Shown here: positions 1-8,842 of the stretch, piece by piece
Position numbering within the stretch: the first letter of the stretch is position 1
Layout of the letters: each line of letters begins with the position of its first letter
Source of the DNA: Idiomarina seosinensis
GTDB lineage: Bacteria > Pseudomonadota > Gammaproteobacteria > Enterobacterales > Alteromonadaceae
Direction: 5' to 3'
Length of the DNA: 64,000 nt
Assembly (NCBI RefSeq): GCF_003987275.1
Contig: NZ_PIQF01000003.1
Coordinates: 171,315-235,314, forward strand
Notes under the pieces: generated by a model
The model's database searches: none
What the model was told of the DNA's origin: nothing
Seen by the model: only the letters and a program-made list of their open reading frames with translations
Translations under genes and position numbers: made by a program

Positions 1-1404
1 AATAGCACCGGCCGGACAGCGAATATAAAGATCCTGTGGGCAGTCAACATGAACCTGGTGCTGCGTCTTTTTAAGTTGCGGTTGAAGCGATTGAACCAGA
101 TCTTCAATGTAACGCTTGAGATTAATATCGCGGATCGCATCAGAGGCCTGATCGACAGCAACCTGCTTAAAGCTACTAATTAATTCCGAAGCGCGTTGCA
201 GATTACTGTCTAATAATGTCAGGCTTTCTCGGCCTTCGCTGATGAATTTTTTGAGTTGTGCCTGCGTCAGCTGTTTATTCTCTAGCGCGTTATCCAGCTC
301 ATCAAGCTTTTCGATAAGAAAAGAACTGGCAGTAACACTAATGCCGATCGGTGTATTAACGTCATGAGTAATACCCGCAACCAATCCCCCTAACGAAGCC
401 ATTTTCTCCGACTCAACCAGTTGCTGTTGAGTTTCTTTCAGGTGCTGCAGCGATGCCTCTAAGCGCTGATTGGATTGCCGCAGAGTGCTTTCCATAGTAC
501 GGCGCTGACTTATTTCACGCTCCAGTTTCTCCTGTCTTAACTCCAGTTCGTTCTTGCGCTGCTCGAGATCCAGCATGACCTGACTTAAGCGTGATGTTTT
601 ACGGGCTACTTCCTGTTCAAGGATGGCGTTTTGTTCATCCAGCTGGCGGTTAGCCAGTTTCAACTTGTGTTGGGTACGTTGCAGGTCGTCTTGATATTCT
701 TCGATGTTATCAATGAGCTGATTGTACGCCTGCTCAATGAGTACCAGCTCGTTATTGTGCTGATCATGCAGGCGTACCCGCGAAGCGTCTAAATTATCCA
801 GTCGGAAACTGCGAATCTGACGTGTTAAATCGTTAAGTGGCCGATTAAGCATGCGACTAAACGCCAGAGAAAACAGAATCAGTAAAAAGGTGCTTTTTAT
901 GAAGGCGTTACCGACAATAAAGGCCAGGCTCAGTTTGATCCGGTCGATCGCTATATCCCGGGTCGAAAATAACGTCACATCGCCAACGCGGGTCGAATGC
1001 CCTGAAAATTCGAAAATCAGTGTGTCAAAGTAGCCAAATATACCATTCTGCTCGGGCAGCATATAACCATCGGCGGCTTGTTCAGGCAGGTCTTCTACCG
1101 ACAGTGTTTCGCCTAACTGCACGACAATGTTACCGCTGTCGTCGCGAATTAATACACCGGCGATAGCGGGAATACTGATTAAGCCATCGGCAATAGTATC
1201 TATCTGTGGATTATTGAACTCCCACAGCGAACGAGTTAATGACCCGCTAAAAGTACTTTGTTGGTTTTGTAGCTCGGAGATGAGCGCGCGCTTGGTGTCG
1301 AAATATTCAGCGCCTATCTGGATCGCGGTCACCATTAACGTCAACAAAAAGTAGACGGAAAGCACGCGGGTTAACAGCGATGTGGAAATACTTTTATTGG
1401 CCAT
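1..1404 (-). CDS. Sensor histidine kinase, 3' part outside the window
   Basis: The complementary strand is open without a stop from the ATG at 1404 to the window edge, giving 468 codons of an incomplete gene. The N-terminus has a transmembrane segment (about residues 9-27), then a periplasmic-looking domain, a second membrane segment near residues 165-185, a HAMP-like linker, a long Gln/Glu-rich coiled coil, and a histidine-kinase dimerisation segment. The presumed phosphorylated histidine is His347, in the motif GITHDVNTPIG. The ATPase domain would lie beyond position 1. No strong Shine-Dalgarno sequence precedes the ATG. The gene is divergent from the Pho-boxed TonB operon. The signal sensed and the partner regulator cannot be told from this fragment. 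Confidence 0.9.
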   Translation of the reverse strand, partial: MANKSISTSLLTRVLSVYFLLTLMVTAIQIGAEYFDTKRALISELQNQQSTFSGSLTRSLWEFNNPQIDTIADGLISIPAIAGVLIRDDSGNIVVQLGETLSVEDLPEQAADGYMLPEQNGIFGYFDTLIFEFSGHSTRVGDVTLFSTRDIAIDRIKLSLAFIVGNAFIKSTFLLILFSLAFSRMLNRPLNDLTRQIRSFRLDNLDASRVRLHDQHNNELVLIEQAYNQLIDNIEEYQDDLQRTQHKLKLANRQLDEQNAILEQEVARKTSRLSQVMLDLEQRKNELELRQEKLEREISQRRTMESTLRQSNQRLEASLQHLKETQQQLVESEKMASLGGLVAGITHDVNTPIGISVTASSFLIEKLDELDNALENKQLTQAQLKKFISEGRESLTLLDSNLQRASELISSFKQVAVDQASDAIRDINLKRYIEDLVQSLQPQLKKTQHQVHVDCPQDLYIRCPAGAI

Positions 1405-1488
1405 AAGTGCGCAGTAATTGCCAGCTAAGGTGCGTTAAAACGATAGCTCTAAGCTAATTCATTCTGTGTCACAACGCAATAATAACCC

Positions 1489-1544
1489 GTGTCACAAAGC
1501 TGACATAAAGCCGTCATTAAGCTGTCATGAAAAATCACTAAAGT
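1489..1544 (+). promoter_or_regulatory. Pho box array and -10 upstream of the TonB operon
   Basis: Four consecutive 11-bp units run from 1489 to 1532: GTGTCACAAAG, CTGACATAAAG, CCGTCATTAAG, CTGTCATGAAA. They match the known PhoB-binding direct repeat (CTGTCAT followed by an A/T-rich tetramer). A -10-like TAAAGT starts at 1539, six bases after the last unit. The array sits 70 bp before the DUF3450 start codon and is also upstream of the divergent kinase. PhoB control of the operon is inferred from this motif. Confidence 0.8.
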
Positions 1545-1602
1545 TGCAGCATCTCTAATTTAGAGGACGTTAATTGTCCCTCCCAGACCAGAAGGTTACG
1601 TC

Positions 1603-2373
1603 ATGAGGTTGTTAGCAACAGGTACCGCATTAGCACTAGCGTCGTGTTTATCATGGCCGGCTCAGGCACAAGATAAAAGCCTGGATCCGGTTGTCGAAAA
1701 CGCGGCTGAGATTAACCAATCGGCTCGCCAGTCGCAACTCACTATTGATTCTATTTCTGAATCAATGCAACAGCGATTGCAGCAATACAAACAAATTACG
1801 AAAGAGATCGACGGGCTGCAAGTCTACACACAGCAACTGCAGCAGCAAGTCGCGAATCAACAACAGGAAATGACCGATCTTAATGATTCTATCGATCAGG
1901 TTAGCTTTGTTGAGCGACAGGTTACGCCGCTAATGATGCGTATGATCGACTCGCTGGATACCTTTACTGAGCTCGATGTTCCGTTTTTACAGCAAGAGCG
2001 TGAACAACGCATTGCCGGTTTACGGGAACTCATGGAACGCGCCAACGTTGATGTGTCGGAAAAATTCCGCCGGGTCATGGAAGCCTACCAAATTGAAGCC
2101 GATTACGGGCGCAATATCGAAGCTTATACAGCGGAGCACGATGTTAATGGAAACGTACAAGATGTCACCTTCCTGCGCATTGGCCGTGTCGCTCTGCTGT
2201 ATAAAACACGCGATGGCGAGCACTTGGGAATATGGAATCAGGAGCAGCGCCAATGGCAGTCACTGGACAGCAGTCATTTGATTGCAATTGATCAGGCAAT
2301 AAGTATTGCGCGCAAGCAAAAAGCCCCGGATTTATTAATGTTGCCGTTACTGGCTAACAAAACAGCTGAATAA
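1603..2373 (+). CDS. DUF3450 periplasmic coiled-coil protein
   Basis: This 256-residue protein starts with a clear signal peptide (about residues 1-22, ending AQA). A long Gln/Glu/Lys heptad-rich coiled coil follows (about residues 30-95), and a mixed C-terminal domain contains FLRIGRVALLYKT. This layout matches the DUF3450 family, whose genes usually precede TtpC/ExbB genes in marine gammaproteobacteria. It is the first gene of a six-gene operon and ends one or two codons before the next ribosome site. Its likely role is periplasmic, assisting the energy-transduction complex; the biochemical function is not established. Regulation by PhoB is likely from the repeats just upstream. Confidence 0.85.
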   Translation: MRLLATGTALALASCLSWPAQAQDKSLDPVVENAAEINQSARQSQLTIDSISESMQQRLQQYKQITKEIDGLQVYTQQLQQQVANQQQEMTDLNDSIDQVSFVERQVTPLMMRMIDSLDTFTELDVPFLQQEREQRIAGLRELMERANVDVSEKFRRVMEAYQIEADYGRNIEAYTAEHDVNGNVQDVTFLRIGRVALLYKTRDGEHLGIWNQEQRQWQSLDSSHLIAIDQAISIARKQKAPDLLMLPLLANKTAE

Positions 2374-2389
2374 GGTGAAGGAGACATTT

Positions 2390-3766
2390 ATGTTTTTTCG
2401 TACACTGAAACAACTGGCCGTCGCCTTTACTGTCACGGCGTTATTTAATTCTGCCGCGGCTGCTCCAGCGCCGCAGGAACCGATTAATCTCGACGAGCTA
2501 CTGCAACAATTACAACAAGGACAGTTTTCTCAATCTGAGGATAACAAGCAACGAGAGCAACGCTTTCGTCAACAAGAGCAGCAGCAAAAGCAAATTCTTC
2601 GCGAGGCGATTAATCAACGCGATCGGCTGGAGCAACTTGCCGCTGAGTTGGAAACAGAGTTCGAAAATAATGAAACTCAACTCGGTAACCTGGAAGATAA
2701 CCTGACTCAGAGCATGGGGTCACTAAAGGAATTATTCGGGGTGTTGCAGCAAGTCACAAGCGATACTTCAGGCAAGTTTCAGAATTCGGTGATTTCTGCA
2801 CAGTTCCCGGCTCGGGCAGAGGAACTGGCTGAGCTAGCGGAAAAGATGGGCAGTTCGTCAAAGATGCCTTCAATTAATGAAATTGAAAAAGTCTGGTTCG
2901 CGCTGCAACAAGAAATGACGGAGTCGGGAAAAATTGCCGAGTTTACGACGCAAGTTACCGCAGCGGGTGGCGATAAGCAGCAACAACAAGTAGTCCGCGT
3001 AGGCACATTTAATCTGGTCAGCGATGGTAAATACCTGGAATACAATCCCAGTACCGGTAACACGGCAGAGTTAGTGCGTCAGCCGGCCGGGCGTTACTTA
3101 AGTTCGGCAGAGAAAATTCAACAGGTCGAGGGCGGCACAGTTAGCTTTGGTCTGGACCCAACGGGTGGCTCTATTCTGGGACTATTGGTGCAGGCTCCGA
3201 GTTTGAAAGAGCGTATTCAGCAGGGCGGTATCGTTGGTTACATCATTCTTGGTTTGGGCGTCATTGGTCTGTTATTTGCCTTAGAACGCTTTGTGTCGCT
3301 GATGCTGATTGGTAACAAAGTTAAGCGCCAGTTGAAAAAACCGCAGCCAAGTAATGACAACCCGCTGGGCCGCGTGATGTTAATTAAAGACAAATACCCG
3401 CAGGCTGACACCGAAACTCTTGAGCTTAAGTTAAGCGAAGGAATTTTGCGAGAGGTGCCTAAAATCACTCGTAATCTGACCTTCATAAAAATTATTTCCG
3501 TGGTCGCACCGCTAATGGGTCTGCTCGGTACCGTTACCGGTATGATTAACACCTTCCAGGCAATTACGCTGTTTGGTACCGGCGACCCGAAACTAATGGC
3601 CGGTGGTATCTCGCAAGCCTTGGTCACGACTGTGCTTGGCTTGGTTGTTGCCATTCCAATGACGTTGCTATTCGCTATGCTACACACGCGCAGCAAGAAC
3701 ATGATTCACATCCTGCAGGAGCAAGCGTCAGGCATTATTGCGGAGCGCTCTGAGCGAGGAGAATAA
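2390..3766 (+). CDS. MotA/TolQ/ExbB proton channel protein, TtpC-like
   Basis: The start is placed at the ATG at 2390 because AAGGAG at 2378-2383 is correctly spaced for it; an in-frame GTG at 2375 would lie upstream of that site. The protein has about 458 residues: a signal peptide, a long Gln/Glu-rich periplasmic coiled coil (about residues 25-110), a periplasmic domain, and a C-terminal MotA/TolQ/ExbB membrane domain from about residue 285. That domain carries the conserved VAPLMGLLGTVTGMI segment. The coiled-coil-plus-ExbB fusion is characteristic of TtpC, the extra subunit of TonB2 systems described in Vibrio. It would convert proton-motive force together with the ExbB and ExbD encoded next. 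Confidence 0.88.
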   Translation: MFFRTLKQLAVAFTVTALFNSAAAAPAPQEPINLDELLQQLQQGQFSQSEDNKQREQRFRQQEQQQKQILREAINQRDRLEQLAAELETEFENNETQLGNLEDNLTQSMGSLKELFGVLQQVTSDTSGKFQNSVISAQFPARAEELAELAEKMGSSSKMPSINEIEKVWFALQQEMTESGKIAEFTTQVTAAGGDKQQQQVVRVGTFNLVSDGKYLEYNPSTGNTAELVRQPAGRYLSSAEKIQQVEGGTVSFGLDPTGGSILGLLVQAPSLKERIQQGGIVGYIILGLGVIGLLFALERFVSLMLIGNKVKRQLKKPQPSNDNPLGRVMLIKDKYPQADTETLELKLSEGILREVPKITRNLTFIKIISVVAPLMGLLGTVTGMINTFQAITLFGTGDPKLMAGGISQALVTTVLGLVVAIPMTLLFAMLHTRSKNMIHILQEQASGIIAERSERGE

Positions 3767-3768
3767 CC

Positions 3769-4299
3769 ATGTTATTTCTCATCGAGTTTAGTCACGCAAT
3801 ACGTGATTTTATCGAAGCCGGCGGGCAAGTCCTGCTGGTTATCGGAATTTTGATTTTTACCATGTGGCTGATGATTCTGGAACGTATCTTCTACTTTTTG
3901 CGAGGCCATCGTGCGCGAGTAAAAGAGACCATGCAACGCTGGCAGCAGCGCAGCGACAAATCGTCCTGGCGTGCTGAACAGATACGCCAGGCAATGATTT
4001 CACGAGTAGCGCTGGGTCTTGGCGGCAATTTACCGGTAATAAAAGCTCTAGTAGCGCTGTGTCCCTTGCTAGGCCTTATGGGAACGGTAACCGGCATGAT
4101 CGAAGTGTTTGATGTGATGGCAGTAACAGGCACCGGCAGCGCCCGCTCAATGGCATCCGGCGTTTCTAAGGCAACGATTCCAACCATGGCGGGCATGGTC
4201 GGGGCTCTCTCCGGAGTTTTTGCAGCGACCTGGTTACAGCGGACTACACGTCGCGAAAAAATGAAATTAGAAGATCGAATCTTATTGGAGCGTCATTAA
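3769..4299 (+). CDS. exbB: ExbB-type biopolymer transport protein
   Basis: This 176-residue inner-membrane protein starts two bases after the TtpC stop, with GAGGAG just upstream. It has an N-terminal membrane segment (about residues 17-36), a short cytoplasmic loop, and two membrane segments. The MotA/TolQ/ExbB signature CPLLGLMGTVTGMIEVF is present. Its length fits the ExbB2 type. It is expected to form the proton channel with ExbD and drive TonB. The presence of both TtpC and ExbB in one operon is the normal TonB2 arrangement. Confidence 0.92.
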   Translation: MLFLIEFSHAIRDFIEAGGQVLLVIGILIFTMWLMILERIFYFLRGHRARVKETMQRWQQRSDKSSWRAEQIRQAMISRVALGLGGNLPVIKALVALCPLLGLMGTVTGMIEVFDVMAVTGTGSARSMASGVSKATIPTMAGMVGALSGVFAATWLQRTTRREKMKLEDRILLERH

Positions 4300-4300
4300 A

Positions 4301-4708
4301 ATGAAACAGCATTTTGCCAATTTAGTGGAAGAAGAAGAAAGCCAGATTGATATGACGCCAATGTTGGACGTCGTTTTTATCATGTTGATCTTCTTTATTG
4401 TTACGGCGTCGTTCGTTAAAGAGTCTGGTATTGATGTTAACCGTCCCGATGCCGCGACGGCCGTGCAAAAAGACCGGGCTAATATCCTTGTTGCTATCAG
4501 TGAGGGCAATGAAGTCTGGATTAATAAACGTCAAATTGATATCCGTGCGGTACAGGCAAACATTGAACGTTTGTATGCCGAAAACCCGCAAGGTTCAGTG
4601 GTCATTCAAGCCGATGAGCAAGCCAATACTAAAACGTTGATTGAGGTCATGGATGCCGCCCGTTCGGCCGGTGTGTTTGACGTCTCAGTAGCTACCGACG
4701 AGCAGTGA
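4301..4708 (+). CDS. exbD: ExbD-type biopolymer transport protein
   Basis: This 135-residue protein has a short cytoplasmic N-terminus, one membrane helix (about residues 20-42) and a periplasmic domain. The family motif DMTPMLDVVFIMLIFFIV includes the aspartate that carries protons in ExbD/TolR proteins. The gene begins one base after exbB ends and stops just before tonB, so the genes are tightly coupled. The C-terminal part contains the ExbD/TolR element VVIQADEQANTKTLIEVMD. Confidence 0.93.
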   Translation: MKQHFANLVEEEESQIDMTPMLDVVFIMLIFFIVTASFVKESGIDVNRPDAATAVQKDRANILVAISEGNEVWINKRQIDIRAVQANIERLYAENPQGSVVIQADEQANTKTLIEVMDAARSAGVFDVSVATDEQ

Positions 4709-4709
4709 T

Positions 4710-5312
4710 ATGCGATATCTAGCAGCCATTTTAGCCGCCGCCGTCGTCACTATTGGACTGTTTTATCTGATGCAGTCATTGATCAGTAGTGGCGAAGGCG
4801 CGATGTCAGAGCCGGTTCGAGGCAGCGTTCTGGATTTTGTTCGCACGCCCGAGCAGGAGCAGGTACAGGAAAAAGAGCGTAAGCCTGAGCGCCCACCTGA
4901 ACCGGAGCAACCACCAGAAGATTTACCGCAGCCACAGATGGATTCGCAGGTCGATAACGAGGGCAGCAGCAACTATGACTTCTCGGCCAATGTCGATACT
5001 GCAGCAGATATTGGCAACGGCGCCTCGTTGCAATCCTCAGATGGTGAATACTTACCGATTGTTAAAGTACAGGCGACCTATCCAAGACGTGCTATGCAGA
5101 GGGGAATAGAGGGTTTTGTGCTGGTTGAATTTACGGTAACACCTCAGGGTTCGGTGCGCGATCCAGTGGTAGTGCAAGCAGAGCCCGAGGGCGTATTTGA
5201 ACAGGCGGCGTTGGATGCTGTGCTTAAGTTTAAATACAAGCCCCGCGTTATTGATGGCGAGCCAGTAGCAGTTGAAGGTGTTCGTAATCGCATGACATTT
5301 GAGATGAATTAA
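4710..5312 (+). CDS. tonB: TonB family energy transducer
   Basis: The 200-residue protein has an N-terminal membrane anchor (about residues 5-25) and a Pro/Glu-rich linker (about residues 45-75). The C-terminal TonB domain carries the conserved YPRRAMQRGIEGFVLVEFTV element followed by FKYKPRVIDGEPV. The linker is short, as in TonB2 proteins. It should pass ExbB/ExbD energy to outer-membrane TonB-dependent receptors. No receptor gene lies in the window, so the substrate is unknown; the Pho-type promoter upstream suggests a phosphorus-containing ligand, which is inference. Confidence 0.93.
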   Translation: MRYLAAILAAAVVTIGLFYLMQSLISSGEGAMSEPVRGSVLDFVRTPEQEQVQEKERKPERPPEPEQPPEDLPQPQMDSQVDNEGSSNYDFSANVDTAADIGNGASLQSSDGEYLPIVKVQATYPRRAMQRGIEGFVLVEFTVTPQGSVRDPVVVQAEPEGVFEQAALDAVLKFKYKPRVIDGEPVAVEGVRNRMTFEMN

Positions 5313-5324
5313 AGAGGTACGCCC

Positions 5325-6590
5325 ATGAAGACTTTACTAAAAGCAATGGCGTTAACTGGCGTTGTCGCGTGGTCGCTGGCGCAACCTGTGTTGGCGCAAC
5401 AGACAGAGCGCGTTCCTGCTTTGCGAGAGAAAGTATACAGCCAGTTGGCACGGGCTCAGACAGCCGCGGATGAGCAAGGCAACGCCGCGGGCATTAAAGT
5501 TTTAAAAGAAATAGCAGCGCGCGCTGACAGTATGAACAGCTATGAACGAGCGATGCTTTGGAATTACTTTGGCTTTATGTATTACGATCAGGGAGAAACG
5601 GCAAGAGCCATCAATTATTTCGGCAAAGTTGTAGAGCAGCAGCCGATACCAGAGTCCTTGAAAAAGAATACGCTATTCAGCCTTGCTCAACTGGCATTGA
5701 GCGATGGTCAGTACCAGCAAGCGCTCGACTACGTTGATCAGTGGCAGGCGATGGCCAGTGATAAAGAACTGCCTAAGTCTTGGGTATTGCAAGCCCAGGC
5801 ACTTTATCAAAATGAGGATTATCAGCAGGCGCTGGCGGCTATTGATAAGGCTATAGAGTCCACGACCAACAATAATGACGTACCGAAAGAAAATTGGCTG
5901 GTGTTAGCGCGGGCAATTTATTACGAACTTAACCAGACCGCTGGCGTAGCGGCAATGCTGGAGCAGTTGGTGGTCAATTACAGTAAGCCCGAGTATTGGC
6001 TTCAACTCGCTGGTGTCTATGGTCAGCTGGAGCAAACTAAAAAGCAACTTGCGGTACTAGAAGCGGCGCATCAGCAGGGCTTTATAAAAACCGCTGAGCA
6101 ATGGCGTAATTTAGCGCAGGTTTACTATCTGAACGAACTGCCATTTAAAGCCGCGAAGGTCATTGAGCAGGGCCTTAGCAAAAATATATTGGCTGATAAC
6201 TTAAGTAATCGTAAGTTTTATGCACAGAGCCTAATGCAGGCCAAAGAATACCAAAAGGCGATTACAGCCTATCAACAAGCAGCAGACTTGGGCGACAGTG
6301 GCGAGATGCTGGCACAAGCTGCGCAGCTGGCAATTAACAACGACAAAAACGAGCAAGCACTGCAGCTTGCGGACGATTCGCTGGCAGCCGGAGAGTTAAA
6401 AAATCCAGGTAATATGTATCTGGTAAAAGGCATGGTGTATGTCAATTTGCAGCAGTTTGATCAAGCTCTGAATGAGTTTAACACGGCTGCTGAGTTTTCC
6501 GGGAGCAGAGCCGCGGCCCAACAGTGGTCCCGCTATGCGAAGTCGCAACTGGCTTATAAGCGACAACTTGCTGAGAATAAACTCAACTGA
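5325..6590 (+). CDS. Periplasmic TPR-repeat protein of the TonB operon
   Basis: This 421-residue protein has a signal peptide (about residues 1-25, ending VLAQ). Helical pairs with TPR character run over most of its length, for example NYFGFMYYDQGETARAINYF and a C-terminal LVKGMVYVNLQQFDQALNEF. It is the last gene of the operon, 12 bases after tonB, with AGAGG upstream. TPR proteins at this position are common in TonB2 clusters of Shewanella-like bacteria. A scaffolding role for the TonB complex is plausible but not shown by the sequence. Confidence 0.85.
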   Translation: MKTLLKAMALTGVVAWSLAQPVLAQQTERVPALREKVYSQLARAQTAADEQGNAAGIKVLKEIAARADSMNSYERAMLWNYFGFMYYDQGETARAINYFGKVVEQQPIPESLKKNTLFSLAQLALSDGQYQQALDYVDQWQAMASDKELPKSWVLQAQALYQNEDYQQALAAIDKAIESTTNNNDVPKENWLVLARAIYYELNQTAGVAAMLEQLVVNYSKPEYWLQLAGVYGQLEQTKKQLAVLEAAHQQGFIKTAEQWRNLAQVYYLNELPFKAAKVIEQGLSKNILADNLSNRKFYAQSLMQAKEYQKAITAYQQAADLGDSGEMLAQAAQLAINNDKNEQALQLADDSLAAGELKNPGNMYLVKGMVYVNLQQFDQALNEFNTAAEFSGSRAAAQQWSRYAKSQLAYKRQLAENKLN

Positions 6591-6608
6591 CATAAAAAAT
6601 TCACTTTT

Positions 6609-6650
6609 CTGTCACACTGTCACAAAGTTGTCATAAAACAGACATACAAT
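6609..6650 (+). promoter_or_regulatory. Pho box and -10 of the porin gene
   Basis: CTGTCACAAAG (6617-6627) is followed directly by TTGTCATAAAA (6628-6638), two 11-bp PhoB half-repeats. A further TGTCA lies just upstream at 6610. The hexamer TACAAT at 6645-6650 starts six bases after the second unit. The same spacing and hexamer occur upstream of pstC. Confidence 0.8.
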
Positions 6651-6751
6651 AGACACAGGTCATTAATGAATCTGAAAAGATTCCTTAATTGTTTTATAAT
6701 CGCTGTCAGATTTCAGCGTTAAACACTGTGTTAATTGTTTAGGAACGTTTT

Positions 6752-7735
6752 ATGAAACAACTACTTGGGTTAGCTTCTTTAGTCTTGCTGAGTTCGCTTC
6801 CGGTGCAGGCTCAGGGGTCAGACAAAGACGAAAATACGGCACTAACCGTTTACGGTCGTGCCAACGTGTCGTTTCAAAGCAATGACGAGGGCGATGGATC
6901 ATATACTGATTTAGTTAGTAACTCGTCGCGCTTTGGTTTAAAGGGCTTCAACTCGCTTAACGACGATCTTGAAGTGTTTTATCAGATCGAATTTGGTATC
7001 GATCTGGCGGACTTCGATGAGGGCGACGACGCTATTGGTAATCGTAACCAAGTGGTTGGTTTACGCGGCTCTTTTGGCGAGATCATGCTTGGCCGTTACG
7101 ATACGTTCCTAAAAGATTCGCAAGGTAAAATTGATGAGTTTACCGACTACGAAGCGGATCTAAAAAGCCTGTTTCGTGGCGAGAACCGTCCCGATAACAC
7201 AGTGACGTATTACTCACCTTCGTTTAATAACTTTAGTGTGGGTTTAACTTATATTGCGTCTGGTGATGAAAGTGAGGATGACGGTGTCTCCTTCGGCGTG
7301 CTATACGGCGACGCTAAGCTAAAGAAAACCAAGTTCTATGCTGCGCTGGCGATTGATCGTGATGTTGCCAACTATGATATCGAACAGTTTTCTGCTGCTA
7401 CAAAGTTAGGCAATACCCGTATTGGCGCGGCTTTGCAACAGTTCCAGCGGACCGACGGCTTATATGATTCCGATGGTTACTTAATAAGTGCCGCGCACCC
7501 TTATAAAGACTGGGTTTTTAAAGCACAGTACCAAGCTATCGATGATGGCGAGGACCGCGATTCGTCAATTTCCGTCGGAGCAGACTACTTCTTTAATGGC
7601 AACACTCGCGTGTACACTTGGTATACCGGCCGCCAGTGCGATATCGCTTTCTATGAAAGTCGTGGCTGCGGCGCGTCACCGGGCGTAGAGCAAGATTACT
7701 TAGCGATTGGTATTCGCCACGACTTTTCCTGGTAA
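6752..7735 (+). CDS. Outer-membrane porin, general Gram-negative type
   Basis: The 327-residue protein has a signal peptide (about residues 1-20, ending VQAQ). A beta-barrel pattern opens with LTVYGRANVSFQS and carries the motif SRFGLKGFNSLNDDLEVFYQ, typical of porin family 4 (OmpC/PhoE-like). It ends in a terminal aromatic residue (Trp) as expected for BAM-dependent insertion. An acidic stretch and two cysteines near the C-terminus (RQCDIAFYESRGC) may form a loop disulfide. A Pho box precedes it, so it probably serves phosphate-limited growth in the manner of PhoE. Substrate selectivity cannot be read from the sequence. Confidence 0.9.
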   Translation: MKQLLGLASLVLLSSLPVQAQGSDKDENTALTVYGRANVSFQSNDEGDGSYTDLVSNSSRFGLKGFNSLNDDLEVFYQIEFGIDLADFDEGDDAIGNRNQVVGLRGSFGEIMLGRYDTFLKDSQGKIDEFTDYEADLKSLFRGENRPDNTVTYYSPSFNNFSVGLTYIASGDESEDDGVSFGVLYGDAKLKKTKFYAALAIDRDVANYDIEQFSAATKLGNTRIGAALQQFQRTDGLYDSDGYLISAAHPYKDWVFKAQYQAIDDGEDRDSSISVGADYFFNGNTRVYTWYTGRQCDIAFYESRGCGASPGVEQDYLAIGIRHDFSW

Positions 7736-7760
7736 CCAACCGTTAGTACCGTTGCTTACG

Positions 7761-7787
7761 GTAGCCCCTGACAGCGTTAGGGGCTAC
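7761..7787 (+). terminator. Hairpin after the porin gene
   Basis: GTAGCCCCT (7761-7769) pairs perfectly with AGGGGCTAC (7779-7787) around a 9-base loop. The following sequence is not a strong T-run, so this may be a weak intrinsic terminator or an RNA-stabilising hairpin. Confidence 0.5.
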
Positions 7788-7831
7788 ACTACAACTATTT
7801 CGAGCCTTCTGGTTGTAGGAGTATCCAGGCA

Positions 7832-8755
7832 ATGACCAACCTAGTTGTTCTGGCCATCTATTTGTTGATAGGTTTAATTATTAAGCGCGCCGGCAAGTTT
7901 CCTGATAATACCGCGCAAGTTTTAAACCTTTACGTTATTTACGCCGCCTTACCCGGCGTTATCTTTACTAAAGTCCCGTCGCTCGAGTTTTCATCAGAGT
8001 TACTCATTCCGGTTATCATCCCCTGGGTGTTGCTGTTGTGTAGTGCGCTATTTATTTACGCAATCGGTCGCTTATTAAACTGGAGTCGAACGGTTATCGG
8101 CGCCTTGCTGGTGTGCGTGCCGCTCGGTAACACTTCGTTTTTCGGCTTCCCGATGATAGAGGCGTTCTATGGCAGTGATGCCATAGTCTACGGCTTGCTT
8201 TACGATCAATTCGGGTCATTTTTTGGGTTGGCCATCTATTCAACGATTATTATTGCATTGTTTAAAGAACCAAGCGGGGATGAGTCCGCGCGCCCAAGCT
8301 TGTTCGGTATTATTAAGAAAATCTTTGCGTTTCCGCCGTTCATTGCATTGGTTATTGCCTTGCTGGTAAAAGACCTCAGCTACCCCAAAGTGTTTTCAGT
8401 ATTGGTTGAATCGCTGGCTGTAACTTTAGTGCCGGTTATTATGGTAGCGGTCGGTTTCCAACTAAAATTTCGATTACCGAAAGGTAGTAAAACGCCTTTA
8501 TTTGTTGGTTTAACGACCAAACTGTTAATTATGCCGTTGCTTACCATTAGCTTATTATGGAGCTTCGGTTTCGACTCACAGTTGGTGCAGGTAACGGTGT
8601 TCGAAAGTGCGATGCCTCCCATGATTACCGCCGGTGCTGTGGCTATTATGGCGGGGCTGGCGCCGAGCTTATCAGCGGCTATGGTCGGTTATGGAATTCT
8701 TGCTGCTTTTATCACATTGCCGTTGTTTTACCAGCTGTTGCAGTGGCTCAACTAA
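7832..8755 (+). CDS. AEC family transporter (auxin efflux carrier-like permease)
   Basis: This 307-residue, highly hydrophobic protein has about ten predicted membrane helices. It carries the family hallmarks of the AEC/YfdV group: LIIKRAGKFPDNTAQVLNLY near the N-terminus and VFESAMPPMITAGAVAIMAG near the C-terminus. AEC proteins export or import organic anions such as malate or malonate. The gene has a GTAGGAG ribosome site, lies between the porin and phoB, and is the only gene of this block without an obvious Pho box. The substrate is unknown. Confidence 0.85.
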   Translation: MTNLVVLAIYLLIGLIIKRAGKFPDNTAQVLNLYVIYAALPGVIFTKVPSLEFSSELLIPVIIPWVLLLCSALFIYAIGRLLNWSRTVIGALLVCVPLGNTSFFGFPMIEAFYGSDAIVYGLLYDQFGSFFGLAIYSTIIIALFKEPSGDESARPSLFGIIKKIFAFPPFIALVIALLVKDLSYPKVFSVLVESLAVTLVPVIMVAVGFQLKFRLPKGSKTPLFVGLTTKLLIMPLLTISLLWSFGFDSQLVQVTVFESAMPPMITAGAVAIMAGLAPSLSAAMVGYGILAAFITLPLFYQLLQWLN

Positions 8756-8758
8756 GTT

Positions 8759-8811
8759 TTGTCATAAAAGTGACGGAATTTAATAAAAGTGTCATATTAA
8801 TTGGTAATAAT
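8759..8811 (+). promoter_or_regulatory. Degenerate Pho box upstream of phoB
   Basis: TTGTCATAAAA (8759-8769) followed by GTGACGGAATT resembles one PhoB repeat pair. A third unit, GTGTCATATTA (8789-8799), is followed six bases later by AATAAT (8806-8811). The match is weaker than at the other four sites, as is usual for an autoregulated phoB promoter. Confidence 0.55.
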
Positions 8812-8842
8812 CAGGGTATTCAAACATAGCAGGAATCCCTAA

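Noticed and set aside
3238-3702. 154-codon minus-strand reading frame within the TtpC gene
   Set aside because: It is the antisense shadow of the conserved ExbB domain and lacks a ribosome site.
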